DNA of 7,326 nucleotides from Candidatus Peregrinibacteria bacterium (lineage in GTDB: Bacteria; Patescibacteriota; Gracilibacteria; UBA1369; UBA12463). Of this stretch, positions 1 to 5,038 are shown piece by piece. A model generated the notes under the pieces. That model was not told the origin of the DNA. It did no database searches and saw only the letters and a list, made by a program, of their open reading frames with translations. The DNA is taken from positions 1 through 7,326 of the forward strand of contig JAHFJT010000046.1 of NCBI GenBank assembly GCA_023245695.1. The letters are read 5' to 3'. Both the position numbers and the translations under genes were made by a program. Positions within the stretch are counted from its first letter, which is position 1. Each line of letters begins with the position of its first letter.

Positions 1-806
1 AGTGCGACGCGATCGCCCAGGTTGTACGTGCGTTCACCGACGATAACGTCATCCACGTCCACGGCAACGTTAACCCAAAGCAAGATATCGAAGTCATCCA
101 CACGGAACTTCTTCTCGCAGATATGCAATCACTCGAAAAGCGCCTCGGAAAGGCCCGAAACGACGCCAAGTCTGGAAAGCCAGGTGCACAAAAAGCCCTC
201 GATCTCTTTGAACGAGTGAATACGGAATTTGGAAAAGGCACCCTTGCAAAAGATATCGAGATGACCGCCGAAGAGAAGCTCCTCATCAAGGATCTCCATC
301 TCCTCACCGCAAAACCATTTCTGTTTGTCGCGAACGTCGACGAGTCCGAACTCTCCACCTTCGACACCAAAAAAGCCATCAGTGACTGGGGTCTTCCAGC
401 GAGCTCAATTATCATTCCTATCTGCGCAAAGATCGAAGAGGAGCTCATCGGTATGTCACCCGAAGATCTCGAAGTTTTCATGAAAGACCTCGGCATCGAA
501 GAGTCCGGTATTAATAAAATGATCCGCCAAGCCTACGCCACCCTCAATCTCATCACCTACTTCACCTCCGGCCCAAAGGAAGTTCACGACTGGACCATCG
601 AGCGAGGAACTATGGCTCCACAAGCCGCAGGGGTGATTCATACCGACTTCGAAAAAGGCTTCATTCGAGCAGAGGTCATCGCCTTCAATGACTACATCGA
701 GTGTGGTGGAGAAGCAGGTGCCAAAGAAAAGGGAAAAATGCGCCTCGAGGGAAAGGACTATGTCGTCCAGGACGGTGACGTCATGCACTTCCGCTTCGCT
801 AATTAA
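1..806 (+). CDS. ychF: Ribosome-binding ATPase YchF (OLA1 family), 5' end outside the window
   Basis: The frame is open from base 3, giving 267 residues and a TAA stop. E. coli YchF has 363 residues, so roughly the first 95, with the P-loop and switch regions, are missing. Visible landmarks are the family segment NVNPKQDIEVI-TEL near the start, the coiled-coil insertion (about window residues 40-90), and the NVDE nucleotide-specificity motif at about residue 111. This is the NxxE form that makes YchF prefer ATP over GTP. CAKIEEEL follows as the G5-like motif. The C-terminal TGS domain (about 183-266) contains the hallmark HTDFEKGFIRAE and ends GDVMHFRF. YchF is a cytoplasmic P-loop ATPase that binds ribosomes; in E. 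coli it has been linked to stress responses and to translation of leaderless mRNA. The gene is convergent with rsh and overlaps it by four bases. Identification is very secure. Confidence 0.97.
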   Translation, partial: CDAIAQVVRAFTDDNVIHVHGNVNPKQDIEVIHTELLLADMQSLEKRLGKARNDAKSGKPGAQKALDLFERVNTEFGKGTLAKDIEMTAEEKLLIKDLHLLTAKPFLFVANVDESELSTFDTKKAISDWGLPASSIIIPICAKIEEELIGMSPEDLEVFMKDLGIEESGINKMIRQAYATLNLITYFTSGPKEVHDWTIERGTMAPQAAGVIHTDFEKGFIRAEVIAFNDYIECGGEAGAKEKGKMRLEGKDYVVQDGDVMHFRFAN

Positions 807-1168
807 AAAAGCTTCTTCTGCTTATAATCCCAGAACTGATACCCGAGGTATAAGATCACAGCAGTAATAATACTCACGGTTGCCACATTGAGAACGATAT
901 CGTAGTAGCTAATTTCCCAGATCAAGGTCGCCAGCGCAAACAGGGTAATAGAACCCGTCGCGATAATCATCGAGCGTCCTTCTTGAAAGCGAGAGACATA
1001 CCTAGGCATATATCGGCTCAGATAGAAACCCATCACGAGCAAGAGAAGAAGTCCTAAGTAGACAATCGTGTCATTTGAGAGGCGAGTGAAGTGTTCGATG
1101 AGGAAAGGGTGCACAAGCCAAAATCCAATCGTGAAGGTGAGAAAAAGCGCGAAGCCCATCTCTTTCAT
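803..1168 (-). other. Four-helix membrane extension fused to the RSH C-terminus
   Basis: This segment encodes residues 686-806 of the RSH protein, after the last ACT strand (SVIRVFRM). It has four hydrophobic stretches of about 20 residues. The loop between helices 2 and 3 (about 738-750) carries four Arg, and the tail DYKQKKLF is basic; the loops after helices 1 and 3 are neutral or acidic. By the positive-inside rule this gives an even-numbered topology with the catalytic body and the C-terminus both in the cytoplasm. No stop or frame change separates it from the enzyme. Met686 and Met689 sit at the junction, as if a small membrane-protein gene had been fused in frame. I do not recognise the membrane domain as any named family. 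Confidence 0.85.
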
Positions 1169-3223
1169 GCGGAATACACGAATGACACTTTGGACACCCT
1201 CGACCTTTTCCAACTCGGAAAAGATAGATTGGAGCGTGTCGTAACGAGCGATCTCGAAAGTCACGCTTACGAGACCTTCCTTCGACATCCAACTCCTACC
1301 ATAGCCATTGAGATCGATAATATTTACGGAAAACTGAGAGAGAACCGTCACAATGTCCGCCACCATTCCTGGACGATCCGCGACACTGATTCGAAGTGAG
1401 ATACGCTCTCGTTCTTGCGGTGGATTGATGCGATCAAAGAGTTTGCTGAACTGACTCTTCTGGCTCCTCGCGATATCGGTGAGCTTCTGATCGGGATAAA
1501 GGCTCCGGATCACATCAATTGCATCGAGCGTTCCATCACCAACGGCGATGAGGAGCTGTTTGAGATTCGCATACTCGGGATAGTGATTTCGCACAAGTGC
1601 CACCTGAATTTTCGCAAAAGGAATGTCGTCAATTTGCCCAAGACCAGCTCGATAGAAAGCCTTCTGAAGGAGCTGCTTTCCTGAGATAATTTTCGTTCTC
1701 GAGCTTTCTTTATTAAGGAACTCCCGGATTCGATTTTTTGCAATGCCCGTCTTTGCAAAATTAAGCCAGTCTCGTTGAGGGCCAGAAGAATGCTCACGAT
1801 CGATCGTAATACTCACCGTGTCGCCACTTTTGAGTGAGCTATATATCGGTTTATTGTAACCATTAATAACAGCACCAACTGCATAGTTTCCAATGTCGCT
1901 ATGAATTGCATACGCGAAGTCGATCGCAGAGGCGCTCTTAGGTAAATGAATCGCCTCACCTTTCGGAGTAAACACAAAAATCTTATCTTCAAAAATATCC
2001 GCCTTCACTTTTTCCACAAAACTCCGACTATTCACTTCTTGCTGTTCCAGCTCCAGAATCTGCGTCATCCACTTCGTGCGCCACTCAGGATTTTCTTTTT
2101 CTTTTCCGCCCTTTCGCTTGGAGCCAAGGAAGTAGTAGGTCGTGATGCCATATTCCGCCTCATTATCCATCTCGAATGTTCGAATCTGAAACTCTGTCAG
2201 CGTTCCGTTAATCCCAAAGATCGTCGTATGAAGGCTGCGATATCCATTGATCTTTGGAACCGCTATGTAGTCTTTGAAAAATCCCGGACGTGGCTTGAAT
2301 AAGGTATGAATAATGCCAAGTGCTCGGTACGCATCCTCCGTAGTCGGCACGAGAACGCGCAGAGTGATAAGGTCATTAAGATCATCGACCGTCTTATGCT
2401 CGTTCTGTATTTTTCGAAAAATACTGAAGAGAGTTTTTTTGCGTTGGAAAACTTCAGCGAGAATGTCGTGACTCTTGAGAATTTTCTCTACCTGCGTGAC
2501 GGTTTCGTCCGAGCGTGCCTTCACATGATGCTCGCTCGCCCCAATAACCTTGGTGTAGTGCTCAAAATCTTCGGGATAGAGGTATCGGAAACAGAGATCT
2601 TCGAGCTCCGACTTGATACCCTGAATGCCCAAAAGACTTGCCATTGGGACGTATACCTCGAGCGTCTCTCGAGAAATTCGTCGCTGCTTCTCGGGCTTAT
2701 CGACAAAGTTGAGCGTCCGCATGTTGTGAAGACGATCTGCAAGCTTGATCAAAATAACACGTGGATCCTTGGCCGTATGGATGAGAAGTTTTTTGAGTGA
2801 CTCGACCTGTCGAGACTCCATGTCGTTTTGGTAGTGAACCTTGGACAGCTTCGTAATGCCCTCCACCAAAAAAGCGACCCGTTCTCCAAAGAGACGATCG
2901 ATCTCCTCAACAGTCCGTGGTGTATCCTCGGGAACATCATGGAGCAGAGCGGCAATGAGTGTGTCTTCATCGACTCGGAGCTGAGAAAGAATTATCGCGG
3001 TAGCCAGTGGATGGATAATATAGGGACTTCCATCTTTTCGAAGCTGACCCTCGTGGGCAGCGCGCGCGAATTCAAAGGCCTCAATAAACTTATCCTCGTC
3101 AAAACCGGGAAGCTGTTGCTTCACCTTTTTGGCGATATCAAGCGTATCGCGAAGAAGAGCATCCGAAGAAGTCGTTCCCTTAGCCATAAAAAGTGTGGTT
3201 TGGAGCTCCTCCCATAGTCCCAT
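803..3223 (-). CDS. rsh: Bifunctional RelA/SpoT-type (p)ppGpp synthetase/hydrolase with a C-terminal four-helix membrane domain
   Basis: The product has 806 residues; typical RSH proteins have 700-750. The HD hydrolase domain (about 45-200) keeps metal ligands H71, H95-D96 (HDVPED) and D163 (KLADRLHNM). The synthetase (about 257-368) keeps R261, D284, Y328/H332 (NGYRSLHT) and E344 (EFQIRT). Its FFKD (315-318) resembles the RxKD signature of bifunctional Rel/SpoT rather than the ExDD of RelA, although the Arg is Phe. TGS covers about 413-475, a helical domain about 480-600 and ACT about 607-686. The Cys-rich zinc-finger domain usual before ACT is absent; the protein has a single Cys, at 211. 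Four hydrophobic helices follow (about 688-708, 717-737, 751-771, 775-797). It should make and degrade (p)ppGpp at the inner membrane face; location is inferred. The ATG at 3223 is the first after an in-frame TGA (3239-3241); the ATG at 3187 (residue 13) is an alternative. Neither has a well-spaced Shine-Dalgarno. Confidence 0.95.
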   Translation of the reverse strand: MGLWEELQTTLFMAKGTTSSDALLRDTLDIAKKVKQQLPGFDEDKFIEAFEFARAAHEGQLRKDGSPYIIHPLATAIILSQLRVDEDTLIAALLHDVPEDTPRTVEEIDRLFGERVAFLVEGITKLSKVHYQNDMESRQVESLKKLLIHTAKDPRVILIKLADRLHNMRTLNFVDKPEKQRRISRETLEVYVPMASLLGIQGIKSELEDLCFRYLYPEDFEHYTKVIGASEHHVKARSDETVTQVEKILKSHDILAEVFQRKKTLFSIFRKIQNEHKTVDDLNDLITLRVLVPTTEDAYRALGIIHTLFKPRPGFFKDYIAVPKINGYRSLHTTIFGINGTLTEFQIRTFEMDNEAEYGITTYYFLGSKRKGGKEKENPEWRTKWMTQILELEQQEVNSRSFVEKVKADIFEDKIFVFTPKGEAIHLPKSASAIDFAYAIHSDIGNYAVGAVINGYNKPIYSSLKSGDTVSITIDREHSSGPQRDWLNFAKTGIAKNRIREFLNKESSRTKIISGKQLLQKAFYRAGLGQIDDIPFAKIQVALVRNHYPEYANLKQLLIAVGDGTLDAIDVIRSLYPDQKLTDIARSQKSQFSKLFDRINPPQERERISLRISVADRPGMVADIVTVLSQFSVNIIDLNGYGRSWMSKEGLVSVTFEIARYDTLQSIFSELEKVEGVQSVIRVFRMKEMGFALFLTFTIGFWLVHPFLIEHFTRLSNDTIVYLGLLLLLVMGFYLSRYMPRYVSRFQEGRSMIIATGSITLFALATLIWEISYYDIVLNVATVSIITAVILYLGYQFWDYKQKKLF

Positions 3224-3256
3224 ACAAAGCTGAAAAAGTCAAATTTTTGGCCAGAC

Positions 3257-3275
3257 ATTGCCATTTGAGGGCAAT
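3257..3275 (-). repeat. Small perfect inverted repeat in the rsh leader
   Basis: ATTGCC (3257-3262) and GGCAAT (3270-3275) form a perfect 6-bp inverted repeat around a 7-base loop. It lies 34 bases upstream of the rsh start. It could be a hairpin in the rsh 5' leader or an operator half-site pair. There is no adjacent U-tract for a terminator. The role is unknown, and a stem this short can arise by chance. Confidence 0.35.
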
Positions 3276-3337
3276 TCCCGTTCCGGTTTTGAAATGTAGA
3301 AAAAACATATATTAACAATATGCCCAGTCACAGCACA

Positions 3338-3366
3338 TTGTTACAAAGCTGTATCTATGCTAAAAT
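3338..3366 (+). promoter_or_regulatory. Sigma70-type promoter for the sortase gene
   Basis: A -35 box TTGTTA (3338-3343, 4 of 6 to consensus) is followed by a 17-base spacer and a -10 box TAAAAT (3361-3366, 5 of 6). The TG at 3358-3359 gives an extended -10. The predicted transcript start is near 3373, leaving a leader of only about 15 bases without a Shine-Dalgarno before the ATG at 3388. A second -10-like GATAAT (3372-3377) would make the message nearly leaderless, but it has no good -35. Confidence 0.65.
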
Positions 3367-3387
3367 ACTCTGATAATACAAAAAACT

Positions 3388-4245
3388 ATGACAAGAGAGT
3401 CTCACGCATTTCATCAACTCAAACCTCTTCACGGAGGAAGTGTCTTGCTTCCCGCAAAAGAAGCCGTGATCTCGATGATGAAGGAAGAGCCTGAAATGGT
3501 TCCAGTACATGTTCCGACGCCGCTCAGTGGACACGTCTGGAGCTTCGTTCGTCAGGCCTGCGCAACGATCTGTATCTTCGGAGTCTTCTTCGTAATATTA
3601 AACTGGGGCGCGATCGCTCAGATCGTCTCGTGGGAGTACGAAAAACTCACACAGCACTCTGATACAAGTAATGCTCTTTATCAGCTTGTTGATAAGAAAA
3701 ATGTGAAAGAAACTCCACTTCCACTCACAAAAAATGCCCAAGAGGCCAATAAACTCATCCCAGCGCTGAGCTTCTCCGTAGCACCTCCAGACACGCGGCT
3801 CGTGATCCCTCGTATCAATCGAAATGTGCCAGTTATCAATGTGAGCACCGAAAGTCTCATCAAGAAAGACTGGTCTCAGCTCGAGAGGGATATGCAGGAG
3901 GCGCTTCGATATGGCGTGATTCACTATCCGGGCACCGCTCGGCCTGGCCAGCAGGGGAATATCGTTATCACCGGCCATAGCTCATATTTCCCATGGGATC
4001 CAGGACGATTTAAAGATGTCTTTGCTGTGCTTCATGATCTAAAGGCTGGTGATCGAATCTTGCTTTATAACAACCAAAAGCGCTATATCTACGAAGTTAC
4101 GAGTATCAAAAAAATCTGGCCTTCCGAGCTTGATGTTCTGAAGCCATCCACCGAAAACAAAATCACACTCATCACCTGTACGCCGGTGGGCACCAACTTA
4201 AAGCGCCTTATCGTGGAGGCGAAACTCGTGAAGGTCGAGTCCTAA
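3388..4245 (+). CDS. Membrane-anchored cysteine transpeptidase (sortase family)
   Basis: This is a 285-residue sortase. The N-terminus (1-50) is predicted cytoplasmic and not a cleavable signal peptide. One membrane helix (about 52-73) anchors a linker (about 75-130) and the sortase beta-barrel (about 135-283), which should face outside. The catalytic triad is visible: His197 in TGHSS, Cys264 in TLITC and Arg273 in TNLKRLIV. Sortases cleave a C-terminal sorting motif in a surface protein and join the protein to a cell-wall or pilin nucleophile. The TGHSSYFPWDPG...TC-P-x-GT form resembles sortases annotated in CPR bacteria; I cannot place it in classes A-F. No protein with an LPxTG-like motif is in the window, so its substrate must be encoded elsewhere. 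The ATG is the first after an in-frame TAA (3361-3363). It converges with the coiled-coil gene, 19 bases away. Confidence 0.93.
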   Translation: MTRESHAFHQLKPLHGGSVLLPAKEAVISMMKEEPEMVPVHVPTPLSGHVWSFVRQACATICIFGVFFVILNWGAIAQIVSWEYEKLTQHSDTSNALYQLVDKKNVKETPLPLTKNAQEANKLIPALSFSVAPPDTRLVIPRINRNVPVINVSTESLIKKDWSQLERDMQEALRYGVIHYPGTARPGQQGNIVITGHSSYFPWDPGRFKDVFAVLHDLKAGDRILLYNNQKRYIYEVTSIKKIWPSELDVLKPSTENKITLITCTPVGTNLKRLIVEAKLVKVES

Positions 4246-4264
4246 AAATTCAAAGAGTGCAGTA

Positions 4265-4885
4265 TTACGCGCCCTTATCGATCTCCTCGAGTCGCTTGAG
4301 AAGGTCCTCTTCTTTAGTAGCTTCTTCCTCTTCGTGCGTGGCCTCTGCCTGGACGAGGGCCGCTTTTTTCTGCTGTGCCTCGAAGGTATTCCACTCACTC
4401 TTATGAACATCATTCAGCTTTTTCATCTCAGAATCATACTCTTCATCGATCTTCTTCAGTTGCTCTCGCTCATTCACGAGAATCGTTCGCAACTTCACAA
4501 TCTGATCTTCGTTCATGATAGGCATGACCTGAAACCAATAATCTCGCTCTTCGTCATTCATTGACTCCGTTTTGATGAGAAGTGCAACGAGGTCGGGAAA
4601 CTGTGCCTTCACAGACTCAGGAATCGTGTATTTTTTGGCAACCTCTGTAAGCTGGTCAGCGTCGAGTCCAAACTCTGCAGCAACCTTTGGATCCACGACG
4701 GGAGTCGTAGTGATGGCAGGTTCAGGATCGGTCGTAGGCACAGATGCGGCAGGAACAGCAGCGACATCGGGAATATTTCGCAAGTCAATCACCGAACCGT
4801 CACTCGTAGTGGTGGGAGAAGGAGTGGTTGTGGTTGCAGGATTGGTGCCTGAAGTTCCGGAGGTTTGAGACTGTTCATCGCTCAT
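4265..4885 (-). CDS. Hypothetical protein with a Ser/Thr/Pro-rich disordered N-terminus and an acidic coiled-coil C-terminus
   Basis: The product has 206 residues and no named family that I recognise. Residues 1-65 are low complexity, with runs of Thr, Ser, Pro and Ala, and probably disordered. Residues 66-128 look like a small helical domain with the distinctive ERDYWFQVMPIMNEDQI (113-129). Residues 129-205 are charged and rich in Glu, Lys and Gln, with heptad-like spacing that suggests a long coiled coil. There is no signal peptide, membrane helix or Cys, so it is probably cytoplasmic. I vaguely recall similar YWFQ-MPIM-EDQI proteins in CPR genomes, which I cannot verify here. The ATG at 4885 is the first after an in-frame TAA (4895-4897) and has no Shine-Dalgarno. 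It is probably transcribed from the minus-strand promoter at 4994-5022, together with the micro-ORF. Confidence 0.85.
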   Translation of the reverse strand: MSDEQSQTSGTSGTNPATTTTPSPTTTSDGSVIDLRNIPDVAAVPAASVPTTDPEPAITTTPVVDPKVAAEFGLDADQLTEVAKKYTIPESVKAQFPDLVALLIKTESMNDEERDYWFQVMPIMNEDQIVKLRTILVNEREQLKKIDEEYDSEMKKLNDVHKSEWNTFEAQQKKAALVQAEATHEEEEATKEEDLLKRLEEIDKGA

Positions 4886-4894
4886 GTGGATATA

Positions 4895-4963
4895 TTACAT
4901 GATAAAGATTTCGTATCCAATACCTTCGACAAGAATGCTTTCATAAAGTGACTGTTCGGACAT
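4895..4963 (-). CDS. Possible 22-residue micro-ORF upstream of the coiled-coil gene
   Basis: An ATG at 4963 opens 22 sense codons ending in TAA at 4895-4897, nine bases before the ATG of the 206-residue gene and in the same frame. The peptide starts MSEQSLYESILVEG and ends YEIFIM. It begins about 24 bases after the predicted start of the minus-strand promoter at 4994-5022, so it is the first ORF on that transcript. Its opening MSEQS resembles MSDEQSQ at the start of the downstream protein. It could be a small protein, a leader peptide controlling the downstream gene, or a chance ORF. Its length alone proves nothing, and there is no Shine-Dalgarno. Confidence 0.4.
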   Translation of the reverse strand: MSEQSLYESILVEGIGYEIFIM

Positions 4964-4966
4964 GGT

Positions 4967-4995
4967 TTGTTTTTTTGTTTGATTTTTCGTATAAT
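4967..4995 (+). promoter_or_regulatory. Sigma70-type promoter for ligA
   Basis: A perfect -10 box TATAAT (4990-4995) lies 17 bases after a weak -35, TTGTTT (4967-4972; the TTG matches). The predicted start is near 5002, giving a leader of about 37 bases. The -10 box overlaps the -10 box of the opposing promoter. Confidence 0.6.
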
Positions 4996-5022
4996 TGTAT
5001 CAAATTTTTGGCTTTTTTACAA
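4994..5022 (-). promoter_or_regulatory. Sigma70-type promoter for the micro-ORF and coiled-coil gene
   Basis: On the minus strand, TTGTAA (5022-5017, 4 of 6) is followed by exactly 17 bases and TACAAT (4999-4994, 5 of 6). The predicted start is near 4987. The leader is A-rich, without a Shine-Dalgarno, and reaches the micro-ORF ATG at 4963. The -10 shares two bases with the ligA -10, so both promoters probably cannot be occupied at once. Confidence 0.55.
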
Positions 5023-5029
5023 GCTGTAA
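5017..5029. repeat. Operator-like inverted repeat TTACA-AGC-TGTAA
   Basis: Perfect 5-base arms (5017-5021 and 5025-5029) flank AGC. It covers the -35 box of the minus-strand promoter and lies in the ligA leader. A near copy, TTACA-AAGC-TGTAT, occurs at 3341-3354 and overlaps the sortase -35. A regulator site is possible but unproven. Confidence 0.3.
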
Positions 5030-5038
5030 GCCTTACGC

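Noticed and set aside
456..788. A 110-codon minus-strand frame opposite the ychF TGS domain
   Set aside because: It is antisense to the most conserved part of YchF and is a mirror of its codon bias; no independent promoter or domain is visible.
803..1168. The membrane helices of RSH as a frameshift or chimera artefact
   Set aside because: The frame is continuous with no stop, the topology is well formed with positive-inside loops, and the gene ends exactly at its convergent neighbour. Comparison with relatives would still settle it.
2306..2800. A 164-codon plus-strand frame opposite rsh
   Set aside because: It is antisense to the conserved HD and synthetase domains, with no domain or start signal of its own.
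3309..3346. A minus-strand promoter for rsh (TTGTAA at 3346-3341 with CATATT or TAATAT downstream)
   Set aside because: The -10 candidates match only 4 of 6, and spacing is 18 bases or longer. A promoter must exist nearby, but I cannot fix it.
3320..3373. A 17-codon plus-strand ORF before the sortase
   Set aside because: It spans the sortase promoter itself, so that promoter could not transcribe it. It has no start signal.
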